From Hydrotalea sp. (GTDB taxonomy: Bacteria; Bacteroidota; Bacteroidia; Chitinophagales; Chitinophagaceae), in assembly GCA_022402565.1 (NCBI GenBank), contig JAKRSC010000005.1, positions 87,240 through 151,239 on the forward strand: a stretch of DNA of 64,000 bases, read 5' to 3'. A program made the translations under genes and the position numbers. Shown here in pieces: positions 52,097-60,070 of this stretch. Under the pieces are notes generated by a model. It ran no database searches. It saw nothing but the letters and a program-made list of their open reading frames with translations, and was not told the DNA's origin. Numbering within the stretch: the stretch's first letter is position 1; each line of letters opens with the position of its first letter.

Positions 52097-52216
52097 ATGC
52101 GTTCTATTTGGCAAGAAGTATTAGACTTTTTAGAAAGATATTGGATCTTCTTTTTCTTAATTGGTGTTCTTATTGGAGCATGGTTTGCTTTTACAGAACA
52201 TATTATGTCGACTTAA
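52097..52216 (+). CDS. Small single-pass membrane peptide, 39 residues
   Basis: The frame RSIWQEVLDFLERYWIFFFL and onwards encodes a short amphipathic helix followed by one transmembrane helix (about 14-33) and a tail EHIMST. It ends 3 nt before the next membrane protein and has a promoter element directly upstream, so the pair looks co-expressed. No family is recognised; it is too short for usual gene finders. Confidence 0.6.
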   Translation: MRSIWQEVLDFLERYWIFFFLIGVLIGAWFAFTEHIMST

Positions 52217-52219
52217 ACA

Positions 52220-52645
52220 ATGATTGAACAAAAAAAACACCTGCCTCTTCATTTGTACGTGCGCGTACTAGGTGGACTCATGCTTATATATATCACCTAT
52301 CAAGTACACACAACCATCGATAATTTTCCAATATGGTTATTACTGATGTCGTATTTCATTTTCGGACTAGGAACCATTCTTTCATTCATTCGCTTATTTA
52401 AGGAAACACCCACATCTGAAAAAATTGAAGAGCGCAAAGAAGCAGACAAATCACTAAAAGATAGAATTCTATATAACCTCTTGTGGTCTATTCCTGCCAT
52501 GCTCCTATCGCTTTTCTTATTGTATCAAAAAGGAGAAATGCATTTATTAAAAACTTCACAGTTACTCAAAATTGGAGGTGGATGGATAGCTGCTTTGCTT
52601 GTAATCAGTTTAGTACAAAATATTTATTGGAAACAAAGAAGATAA
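52220..52645 (+). CDS. Four-helix membrane protein, unknown function
   Basis: The 141-residue protein has four likely transmembrane helices (about 13-30, 38-58, 88-106, 116-136) and a charged cytoplasmic loop (FKETPTSEKIEERKEADKSL). I do not recognise a family. It follows a 39-aa membrane peptide after 3 nt, which suggests a small two-component membrane complex. Confidence 0.6.
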   Translation: MIEQKKHLPLHLYVRVLGGLMLIYITYQVHTTIDNFPIWLLLMSYFIFGLGTILSFIRLFKETPTSEKIEERKEADKSLKDRILYNLLWSIPAMLLSLFLLYQKGEMHLLKTSQLLKIGGGWIAALLVISLVQNIYWKQRR

Positions 52646-52675
52646 CCAAGAAATTAAGCTAATAAAAAAAGAGGA

Positions 52676-53911
52676 ATGCATATATTCAGATTGGGTTACT
52701 TCATTTTTTTCTTAGCTACTGGGACATTTTTAACATATGGCCAGTCAGATGGCCTACTTTTTAACAAGTATCCAACCTTATTAGAAATAACAAAAAGGGC
52801 CGAGGCGGAGAATAAGAATATATTAGTTTATCTCCATTACAAGGGATGTGTGTACTGTGCAAAAATGGAAAAAGAGGTTTTTCCGAATAAGTATGTAGCT
52901 AACCAATACAACAACCAATTTGTAAATGTTTCATTAGACATTTACAAAGATTCATTGGGAACTTATTTGAACGAAACGTACAAACCTTCTGGATTTCCTG
53001 CCTTCCTGTATTTAGACAAAAATGGTCAGTTAGAATTTCAATCGGTTGGATATAAAACAGTAGATGAATTTGTGAAAATTGGACAACAATTTGCCACTTT
53101 GTCGGGTGAGTTCAAAAAGTATGAAACACTGATTCAAAATGGAAATATAACTGCACAAAATTTGAATCATTACTTTTCTTTAGCTTCTAAACGACTGCCA
53201 AAGGATTCATTAATTCAGGTTTTTTTATCAAATGCATCTGTTGAAGAGAAATTTTCAAAAGAAACTTGGATCTTACTTTCCACTCATGCTAGATATTATA
53301 AAAGTCCTTTTTTCACGTTTATACTTTCCAACGAAAACAAATTCAGAAATATAGTGAGCAATAAAGAAGTTGACGATTATCTTATATCAACTTGGTCCTT
53401 TATGATTAATCAATGGAGTCCATGGTGGGCAAATGATTTCCAAAGAAACAAGATGAAAAAGCGTTTAAAAGAGACGCAACATCCACTTGTAGAAAGAATC
53501 ATACGCTCTGTTGACTATACAATAAGAATAGACAGGGCTTTTACTTGGAAAAAATCAAAGCACAAGTGGAATAAAATGATGGATGCTTCAAAAGTATATA
53601 TTAAATATGGCTATGATGATTGGGAAAATTATTACAGGGCTGCCTGGATCATCCTATTGAATTATCAAAAAATGGGTAACTCCCAAGATCTGGAAGTAGC
53701 ACTACAGCTAGCAATGAAAAGTATTAATGATCGAAAAGAATTCATGAATCATTTTATATATGCATTTGTATTGTATGAATTAGGGCGTAAAGAAAAAGCT
53801 ATTGCAACGATGACAACAGCCCTTTCATTAAAAAATGGCTCAACCGAATTTCGTTATATTGAATCAGCAGAAGAAAATCTTGACAGTTGGATTAAGGAAA
53901 TGCAAAAATGA
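52676..53911 (+). CDS. Secreted thioredoxin-fold protein with long helical C-terminus
   Basis: The 411-residue protein has a signal peptide (LGYFIFFLATGTFLTYGQ) and a thioredoxin-like domain with active-site CVYC in LVYLHYKGCVYCAKMEKEVF (about residue 59-62) and a cis-Pro region in KPSGFPAFLYLDKNGQLEF. The remaining 270 residues are helical, TPR-like towards the end (QDLEVALQLAMKSINDRKEF). It belongs with Thioredoxin_7-type redox proteins of the periplasm; the helical part may bind a client protein. It follows the membrane gene by 30 nt. Confidence 0.78.
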   Translation: MHIFRLGYFIFFLATGTFLTYGQSDGLLFNKYPTLLEITKRAEAENKNILVYLHYKGCVYCAKMEKEVFPNKYVANQYNNQFVNVSLDIYKDSLGTYLNETYKPSGFPAFLYLDKNGQLEFQSVGYKTVDEFVKIGQQFATLSGEFKKYETLIQNGNITAQNLNHYFSLASKRLPKDSLIQVFLSNASVEEKFSKETWILLSTHARYYKSPFFTFILSNENKFRNIVSNKEVDDYLISTWSFMINQWSPWWANDFQRNKMKKRLKETQHPLVERIIRSVDYTIRIDRAFTWKKSKHKWNKMMDASKVYIKYGYDDWENYYRAAWIILLNYQKMGNSQDLEVALQLAMKSINDRKEFMNHFIYAFVLYELGRKEKAIATMTTALSLKNGSTEFRYIESAEENLDSWIKEMQK

Positions 53912-54062
53912 CTAATAACGGAAACAGCTTTTATTCAAAACTCCTTGAACTATTAATACCTTCAATACGTTTGGTACCTCTTTTCTATTTTTTAGTAGAA
54001 TCTAGTTGCTTGACAACTTCTAAAGTTAGATAAGCATAGATTATTATTATAAGGCACTTATT

Positions 54063-54080
54063 GGTACATTTGATAGTACC
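54063..54080 (+). promoter_or_regulatory. Promoter element TACATTTG inside inverted repeat GGTAC-N8-GTACC
   Basis: TACATTTG (54065-54072) matches TAnnTTTG, 17 nt before ATG 54090. It lies within GGTAC (54063-54067) and GTACC (54076-54080), so a dimeric regulator binding the repeat would cover the -7 element. Confidence 0.45.
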
Positions 54081-54089
54081 GAATAAAGT

Positions 54090-55193
54090 ATGACACCCTT
54101 GCACTTTCATCAACAAGAGCTTACCCATCCACCTTCACGTAAGAAGCCCTCCTATCCTATTTCTAACGACTTTCGACAGTATTTACGCCAGCATGGAAGA
54201 GAGGTGCAGTTGCCCGTGCAATACCAAGACTTGCAAAGGTTTACTTATTCAGTTCCACTTATGGATCGTGCCGGGAACTACACTTTATGGGAGCAGATTA
54301 GCTACGATATGAAAGAATGGGAATGGATCAGAGATGGTTTGGTGCATATGTATGCTATTTTAAAAACTGAAGGTGATTTGAGGTTTAGTAAACACCTTAA
54401 GGTGGCGCGAATTGACTATTGCACTTTTGGTAACAGTAATCCTTTTAGAATCAGGATTGTCAATCAGTATAACGATAACTACGATCATTTTTATATCAAA
54501 GTGGCCGATGCTTCAAGAGTATATGGATTGGAATTGGAACATATTTTATCGCCCGACCATATCAATTTTTTCACATGTGGTGAAACCTTGGTTGAAGAAC
54601 ATATTCCAGGTATTCCAGGCGATGTATTTATTCAAGATTATTTGCCGCAAGCCAATACCAATCTCATTCGTTTTGCTAAAGAGTTTGTGAAGTTCAACGA
54701 ACGCTGTTTTGTACGTTTACTTGGAGATATGCGGAGCTATAATTTTGTAGTGAATATTATTCCAGATATTGAAGATGTTCAATATAGGATAAGGGCCATT
54801 GACTTTGATCAGCAATCTTATGAAGGCCGAAAAAAACTCTACCTACCTCAGTTCTTTAAAGAGAATTTACCGCTGGTTCAAGTGTGTATGGATCATTTGA
54901 ATGATGACTCTATAGAGCAATACCAAACAGAAGAAAAAAGTTTGATGGCGTATCGTGTAAGCGCATCTCGCTATCGATTGGCTTCGTTGATTCAGTTGAT
55001 GCAAGAAGACACATTATCAACAACAGAAAAAACAGAACAACTAGCCAAGGAACTATATGAGCATTACCAAGATGAAGCATTTTTGCAGTGTTCACAAATG
55101 GGTGCCATCGTCAAAATGCAACTCAAAAAAACACTCTACGCTAAACTGCAACAAATTACGAAAGACCATCAGTCGGGTTTCTTTTCTTCATAG
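54090..55193 (+). CDS. Putative protein-kinase/APH-fold protein of unrecognised family
   Basis: The 367-residue cytoplasmic protein carries motifs in the order of kinase folds: a beta3-like Lys in HFYIKVADASRVYGLELEHI with a following Glu as in helix C, a hinge-like ETLVEEHIPGIPGD, a catalytic-loop-like RLLGDMRSYNFVVNI (Asp and Asn), and a metal-binding IRAIDFDQQSYEG in the DFG position. The substrate is unknown; small-molecule phosphotransferase and protein kinase are both possible. The N-terminal 100 residues match nothing I know. Fold assignment is inference from motif order and spacing. Confidence 0.65.
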   Translation: MTPLHFHQQELTHPPSRKKPSYPISNDFRQYLRQHGREVQLPVQYQDLQRFTYSVPLMDRAGNYTLWEQISYDMKEWEWIRDGLVHMYAILKTEGDLRFSKHLKVARIDYCTFGNSNPFRIRIVNQYNDNYDHFYIKVADASRVYGLELEHILSPDHINFFTCGETLVEEHIPGIPGDVFIQDYLPQANTNLIRFAKEFVKFNERCFVRLLGDMRSYNFVVNIIPDIEDVQYRIRAIDFDQQSYEGRKKLYLPQFFKENLPLVQVCMDHLNDDSIEQYQTEEKSLMAYRVSASRYRLASLIQLMQEDTLSTTEKTEQLAKELYEHYQDEAFLQCSQMGAIVKMQLKKTLYAKLQQITKDHQSGFFSS

Positions 55194-55264
55194 TGAATGG
55201 TTCTTGACTAAAAGCTGATGTTAATTTGCTATTGATCGACTAATCAAGAAATTCAAGTTCTTCA

Positions 55265-55308
55265 TGACACTGTAAACTTGCAAATTGACACTGTAAATGA
55301 CACTGTAA
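55265..55308. repeat. Three direct repeats TGACACTGTAA in a 316-nt gap
   Basis: The unit TGACACTGTAA occurs at 55265-55275, 55286-55296 and 55298-55308, with start-to-start distances of 21 and 12 nt (about two and one helical turns). The gap 55194-55509 is otherwise AT-rich, with a small inverted repeat TTGAT-CGACTA-ATCAA at 55232-55247 and no reading frame. Iteron-like spacing suggests binding of a protein to one face of the helix, perhaps a regulator of the gene at 55510. Confidence 0.6.
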
Positions 55309-55509
55309 TCTATTGGATCAATGGACGTTATTAGAATTTTAGTCCACGATGAATGATCAAATCACCTCATCATTGAATTAGAGTCAAAACAAGGGAAAAC
55401 CATGATTCATTCAGAAATATGGTAATGAAAATGACCTAATTGAGCTTAAACCTCTTGTTAAATTTCAGTTCAATATTATCTTATTGTTAATTTTTCGTAA
55501 CTTACGTCC

Positions 55510-56706
55510 ATGCAGCAATGGAAAATGAACAGCGGAATATTGGCAGTATGCTTAATTGCGTGCACATTTTTTGCTGCAGCTCATTCAAAATCAGGTACTT
55601 ATCCGCAAATCATACCATTTTATGGCGATACATTGCAAATTCAACTTCCTACAACAGAGTCTTGCAAATCGCCTATAAACTTAGACGAAAACGCTATTAC
55701 TCAATTTATTGAGGAACTAGATAACCTCAATTGGCAGTCTACCATAGAAAACTTAGAACGCTTTAGGAAAGAAAAAAGGCTTGATGATTGGCTGTATTAC
55801 CAAATTATTCGTAAAGTGGCACAAGAAGTATTTCCTAAGCAAGCCAATTACTACGCATACACCATCGCCAAATGGCATTTGCTGGATGAACTAGGTTATG
55901 CGGCTGCAATCAGCTTTGGAGAAGAACAATTGTTACTGTACGTGCATACCAAAGAAAGCATTTTCAATTTGCCCGTACACCAATACAACAATAAACAGTA
56001 TGTATGCCTCAATTTACACGATTATCAATTCAACTATCATCAAACAGGGGGCAAAAGTAGAAGTATCTATAGCAATGAGTTTGGTAAACCTTTCTCATAC
56101 CAGATTTCCTCCTTACCTACATTAGCTTCTACAACTACAACCAGACAAGTGAAGTTTCAGGAAGTGCATTTTGAATTCCAATTAAATGAATCCATACAAC
56201 AAATATTTAAGAACTATCCAACTGTAGATTATGCAGTTCAGTTTAATATGCCCATGAGCGCTGCAACGTATGGTTCACTCATTCCAACTATTCAACAGCA
56301 ACTCAAAGGCAAGTCACAACAAGCTGCTATAGAATGGCTCATGCAGTTCACCCGTTATGCTTTTTTATATGAGCCCGATCACAGTTATTTTGGAAGAGAA
56401 ACCAGATTGAGTCCTGAGCAAACCCTTTTTTCTCCTGCAAGCGACTGTGAAGACAGGTCGGCGCTTTTTTACTTCCTCGTAAAAGAACTGTTTAATCTAC
56501 CAATGATTGTATTAGAATACCACGATCATTTGACTATTGCTGTAGCTTTAGAAAAAGGAAAAGGCAAGCCTATCATGTATCAAGGAAAAAAATATTATGT
56601 ATGCGAGCCTACACCTCAGGAAATAGATTTGCGTATTGGTGAATTACCTCAAAAATACCGTTCAGCTCCTTTCGACATAGTTTTAGCTTACCAACCGCAC
56701 CAATAA
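55510..56706 (+). CDS. Secreted transglutaminase-like cysteine peptidase fold protein
   Basis: The 398-residue protein has a signal peptide (GILAVCLIACTFFAAAHS) and, in its C-terminal third, the Cys-His arrangement of transglutaminase-like enzymes: SPASDCEDRSALFYFLVKEL (Cys near residue 317) and VLEYHDHLTIAVALEKG (His near 342), then KYYVCEPTP, where the third catalytic residue would be expected. About 220 residues of beta-rich sequence precede it. It probably acts in the periplasm as a peptidase or cross-linking enzyme; the substrate is unknown. It lies after the kinase-like gene with a repeat-bearing gap between them. Confidence 0.72.
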   Translation: MQQWKMNSGILAVCLIACTFFAAAHSKSGTYPQIIPFYGDTLQIQLPTTESCKSPINLDENAITQFIEELDNLNWQSTIENLERFRKEKRLDDWLYYQIIRKVAQEVFPKQANYYAYTIAKWHLLDELGYAAAISFGEEQLLLYVHTKESIFNLPVHQYNNKQYVCLNLHDYQFNYHQTGGKSRSIYSNEFGKPFSYQISSLPTLASTTTTRQVKFQEVHFEFQLNESIQQIFKNYPTVDYAVQFNMPMSAATYGSLIPTIQQQLKGKSQQAAIEWLMQFTRYAFLYEPDHSYFGRETRLSPEQTLFSPASDCEDRSALFYFLVKELFNLPMIVLEYHDHLTIAVALEKGKGKPIMYQGKKYYVCEPTPQEIDLRIGELPQKYRSAPFDIVLAYQPHQ

Positions 56707-56763
56707 TACCTTATTTTCTTATAAAACATGAGAAATGTGGTTTTTTCAAAATATTGGAGTACC

Positions 56764-56771
56764 TATATTTG
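56764..56771 (+). promoter_or_regulatory. -7 element TATATTTG for the aldolase gene
   Basis: TATATTTG fits TAnnTTTG, 59 nt upstream of ATG 56831, which supports the shorter start of the aldolase. Confidence 0.4.
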
Positions 56772-56830
56772 CTTCCACTTCAGTCAGCTTTATCGCTGCT
56801 GGTTATTTCAAAACAAAACTATACCCAACT

Positions 56831-57889
56831 ATGGCAAATGCTAAGATTCAGGCTTTATTGGGCGACAAAGCAGAATATCTGCTCTCGCACAAGTCCAGCA
56901 CCATCGATCAGTCACAACTGCACCTCCCATCTTCAGATCATGTTGATAAAATTTGGACATACAGTAATAGAAATGCGCAGGTTTTGCGTTCCATGCAACA
57001 ATTGTTAGGAACTGGTCGCTTGGCTGATACTGGCTATTGCAGCATTTTCCCAGTTGACCAGGGTATTGAGCACAGCGGTGGTTCTGCATTCTCACCCAAC
57101 CCAATGTATTTTGATCCTGAAAACATCATCAAACTAGCTATTGAGGGCGGTTGCAATGGAGTTGCTTCAACTTATGGTGTTCTTGGTATTATGAGTCGTA
57201 AGTATGCTCACCGCATTCCATTTATTGTAAAAATTAACCACAACGAATTCCTAAGCATGCCAAATAAGTTTGATCAAACTATGTTTGGAACTGTTAAGAG
57301 TGCTTGGAATATGGGCGCTGTTGGTGTAGGTGCAACAATCTACTGGGGAAGCGCTGAAAGTGCTCGTCAATTAAAAGAAGTTGCTGAGGCTTTTGAATAT
57401 GCACATGAATTGGGAATGTGTACCATCCTTTGGTGTTATACCCGCAATAATGGCTTTAAAGTAGATGGTATTGATTACCATACCAGCGCCGATTTAACAG
57501 GACAAGCTAACCATTTGGGTGTTACATTACAAGCCGATATTATCAAGCAAAAATTACCAACTAATAATGGCGGATACCTTGCTACAAAACACGGTAAAAC
57601 CAATAAGTTGGTGTACGAAAAATTAACTACAGACCATCCAATTGATCTTACTCGCTATCAGTTAGCCAACTGCTACATGGGAAGAGTTGGATTAATTAAT
57701 AGTGGTGGCGAAAGCAAGGGCGCATCTGACTTAGCTGAAGCAGTTGAAACAGCGGTTATTAATAAGAGAGCAGGCGGTATGGGATTGATTTTAGGAAGAA
57801 AAGCATTCCAGAAATCCTTCGCTGAAGGCGTAGAATTGCTTCAATCTGTTCAGGATGTGTATCTAGATGAAAGCATCACGATTGCTTAA
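56831..57889 (+). CDS. Class I fructose-bisphosphate aldolase
   Basis: From ATG 56831 the enzyme has 352 residues. Features of the DhnA/archaeal-type class I aldolase are visible: [35 protein letters not shown] (near 155), [12 protein letters not shown], and [20 protein letters not shown] at the phosphate-binding end. It cleaves fructose-1,6-bisphosphate through a Schiff base. The frame is open to 56735, but the promoter-like TATATTTG and the conserved length favour 56831. A strong inverted repeat follows. Confidence 0.92.
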   Translation: MANAKIQALLGDKAEYLLSHKSSTIDQSQLHLPSSDHVDKIWTYSNRNAQVLRSMQQLLGTGRLADTGYCSIFPVDQGIEHSGGSAFSPNPMYFDPENIIKLAIEGGCNGVASTYGVLGIMSRKYAHRIPFIVKINHNEFLSMPNKFDQTMFGTVKSAWNMGAVGVGATIYWGSAESARQLKEVAEAFEYAHELGMCTILWCYTRNNGFKVDGIDYHTSADLTGQANHLGVTLQADIIKQKLPTNNGGYLATKHGKTNKLVYEKLTTDHPIDLTRYQLANCYMGRVGLINSGGESKGASDLAEAVETAVINKRAGGMGLILGRKAFQKSFAEGVELLQSVQDVYLDESITIA

Positions 57890-57913
57890 TATAGAAAAAC
57901 GTATCTTGCAATA

Positions 57914-57943
57914 ACAATGGCGAACTAATTGGTTCGCCATTGT
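57914..57943 (+). terminator. Inverted repeat after the aldolase gene, likely terminator
   Basis: Perfect 12-bp arms ACAATGGCGAAC / GTTCGCCATTGT with a 6-nt loop, 25 nt after the stop. The T run (TTTTTTG) begins about 10 nt later, so termination efficiency is uncertain. Confidence 0.65.
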
Positions 57944-57996
57944 ACCCTATATGTTTTTTGTATGGGTAAGCTTGTTGAACGTAACCCCCTTTTGGA

Positions 57997-58929
57997 ATGA
58001 AAAAAGAACATACTGAAGATATTGAGTCGCGCTTAACTGGTGAAGATGTGAAACCGGCAGAGCAAGAAGTGCAAGAGGAAAAAAGAAGTTGGTTCAAGAG
58101 AAAACGTCAAGGTATTTTAACTTCTACAGCCGATAAGAAAGAGTTCCCCGAGGGACTTTGGAATAAATGTCCATCTTGTAACCATATTTGTACCACTCAG
58201 GAGCTTAAAGCAGCGCTTTTTGTATGCCCTAGCTGCAATTATCACCATAGAATTGGCAGCAAAGAATACTTCGAAATTTTATTCGATAAAAACGAATACA
58301 CTCCGCTATTCGATGAAATTAAAAGTAAGGACCAACTTGGTTTTACCGACCTTAAAAACTATCAGAAGCGCCTTGATGAAATTCATGCCAAAACCGACCT
58401 CAAAGACTCTATGCGAGTTGCTGTAGGAAAAGTACATGGTCAGGAAATTGTTGTGGCGTGTATGGATTTTGAATTCATTGGTGGATCATTGGGTAGTGTT
58501 ATGGGTGAAAAGTTTAGTCGTGCTGTAGATTATTGCATTCAGCATAAACTTCCTTACATGGTTATTAGCAAAAGTGGTGGTGCAAGAATGATGGAAAGCG
58601 CATTCAGTCTCATGCAGCTCGCAAAAACAAGTGGTAAACTGGCACAACTGAGTGATGCAAAACTCCCCTACATTTCTATGCTTACAGATCCAACCTTTGG
58701 TGGTATTTCTGCCAGCTTTGGTATGTTAGGCGATTTAAATATTGCTGAACCCGGTGCTTTAATTGGTTTTGCTGGACCCAGAGTTATAAAAGAAGCCACT
58801 AAAAAAGACCTTCCTCCTGGATTTCAAAAAAGTGAATTTTTACTAGAACATGGTTTCTTAGATTTCATTGTTGATAGAAAGCAATTGAAAGAAAAGATAG
58901 CCCAACTGGTAACTTTGTTTCAACATTAA
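57997..58929 (+). CDS. accD: Acetyl-CoA carboxylase carboxyltransferase subunit beta
   Basis: The 310-residue protein has a zinc ribbon LWNKCPSCNHICTTQ with a second pair in ALFVCPSCNYHHRIG (about residues 54-77), then the crotonase-like carboxyltransferase core: SKSGGARMMESAFSLMQLAK, SDAKLPYISMLTDPTFGGIS and GFAGPRVIKEATKKDLP. With AccA it transfers carboxyl from biotin to acetyl-CoA, the first step of fatty acid synthesis. The acidic N-terminal 35 residues are extra. accA is not adjacent. Confidence 0.96.
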   Translation: MKKEHTEDIESRLTGEDVKPAEQEVQEEKRSWFKRKRQGILTSTADKKEFPEGLWNKCPSCNHICTTQELKAALFVCPSCNYHHRIGSKEYFEILFDKNEYTPLFDEIKSKDQLGFTDLKNYQKRLDEIHAKTDLKDSMRVAVGKVHGQEIVVACMDFEFIGGSLGSVMGEKFSRAVDYCIQHKLPYMVISKSGGARMMESAFSLMQLAKTSGKLAQLSDAKLPYISMLTDPTFGGISASFGMLGDLNIAEPGALIGFAGPRVIKEATKKDLPPGFQKSEFLLEHGFLDFIVDRKQLKEKIAQLVTLFQH

Positions 58930-58954
58930 TATTGGTTGTACTTTTACACTGCAC

Positions 58955-58993
58955 AATTCCCCAATAAGGGCCATTAGCCTATCTTGGGGAATT
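58955..58993 (+). promoter_or_regulatory. Inverted repeat AATTCCCCAA-N19-TTGGGGAATT before smpB
   Basis: Perfect 10-bp arms around a 19-nt loop that can itself pair through AGGGC/GCCT. There is no T run, and the right arm ends 22 nt before the smpB ATG, so it may be an accD terminator variant or an RNA structure near the smpB start. Confidence 0.45.
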
Positions 58994-59015
58994 GATGTTA
59001 TAGCTGTTGATATTC

Positions 59016-59444
59016 ATGAACAATAAACAAGCATATTTCAATTACCTTATTGAAGATAAGTACCAAGCCGGAATTGTACTCTTGGGAACAGAGGTGAAAA
59101 GTATTCGCGAGGGCAAAGTAAGCTTTCAGGATTCTTACTGTTTATTTCATGATGGCGAGTTGTGGTTACGTGGATTATATATTGCTGAATACAAAATGGG
59201 TACTGTCAACAACCACATTGCCGTTCATGACAGAAAGCTGTTGCTTACTAAAAGAGAACTAAAAAAGTTACAGGCTGCTATGAAAGAAAAGGGTTACACC
59301 ATTGTTCCACTTTCTATCTTTTTCAATGACAAGAATTTAGTGAAAATTGAAATTGGATTAGGCAAAGGAAAGAAAACCCACGACAAACGAGAAACCATCA
59401 AAGCGCGTGATACGCAACGAGAAATCAAGCGTTACCTAAAGTAA
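59016..59444 (+). CDS. smpB: SsrA-binding protein SmpB
   Basis: From ATG 59016 the 142-residue protein shows the SmpB OB-fold: NKQAYFNYLIEDKYQAGIVL, LLGTEVKSIREGKVSFQDSY and the C-terminal basic tail GKGKKTHDKRETIKARDTQR ending in KRYLK. It partners tmRNA in trans-translation, rescuing stalled ribosomes. The frame also reads from TTG 59007, but ATG is standard. The tmRNA gene is not in this window. It directly abuts the convergent 143-aa membrane protein gene. Confidence 0.96.
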   Translation: MNNKQAYFNYLIEDKYQAGIVLLGTEVKSIREGKVSFQDSYCLFHDGELWLRGLYIAEYKMGTVNNHIAVHDRKLLLTKRELKKLQAAMKEKGYTIVPLSIFFNDKNLVKIEIGLGKGKKTHDKRETIKARDTQREIKRYLK

Positions 59445-59876
59445 TTAACTATACTTGCTTTTCTTTTCAGGCTCATAAGAAAGCTGTTCCAGCAATGCTT
59501 CAGGAGTTGGCTGGGAGGTAATTGAAACCGCTGCCGCCAACATTCCTCCCAACAACAAGAGAGACATAATACATTCATCCCATCTTAGCCAATAACCCCA
59601 CCAATATTTCACTTTGGCTTTTTCCGGGGCCGACTTATCATAGATCACCACCACTTCTTGTCCATTCTGGAATTGTCTGAAAATATACTCATCTTGAATG
59701 ACAAACTCCTTCCATCCAGTATGAAACCTAATCTGATGAACAGTTGTTCCTGAAGAATCAACCACTTGCTCTACTACTCCATTTGCTTGTTCTCCATCAA
59801 TAAAATCTGGCTGCCGTGTAAACAGTACATACACTCCGAAGCATACAACGTACAAAACAATGGCTAATGATTTCAA
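59445..59876 (-). CDS. DUF3592-like membrane protein, full-length copy
   Basis: The 143-residue protein has an N-terminal transmembrane helix (about 3-17), a small beta domain (HQIRFHTGWKEFVIQDEYIF, GQEVVVIYDKSAPEKAKVKY) and a second helix at about 101-118, with an acidic cytoplasmic tail. The layout resembles DUF3592 proteins. The start is TTG at 59876: an in-frame stop lies five codons upstream and no ATG fits. The first 76 codons are duplicated at 61521-61748 in the same orientation. Its stop abuts the smpB stop. Confidence 0.7.
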   Translation of the reverse strand: MKSLAIVLYVVCFGVYVLFTRQPDFIDGEQANGVVEQVVDSSGTTVHQIRFHTGWKEFVIQDEYIFRQFQNGQEVVVIYDKSAPEKAKVKYWWGYWLRWDECIMSLLLLGGMLAAAVSITSQPTPEALLEQLSYEPEKKSKYS

Positions 59877-60070
59877 TACATTCGGTTAAATGATGAAAGG
59901 CAAAGTAAAGGATTAAAAACCTTGGGATTTATTGTTTAATCGAATTTTATTTATTCCTAAAAGTTTTATACCATCTTCTCTAAAAGTGACTTTACAACTT
60001 TCATGTTTGAATGAAAATAATCAAGAAATAAGTCTGTAATTTGTAAGACCAGATTAAAACTTTAGGTGTT

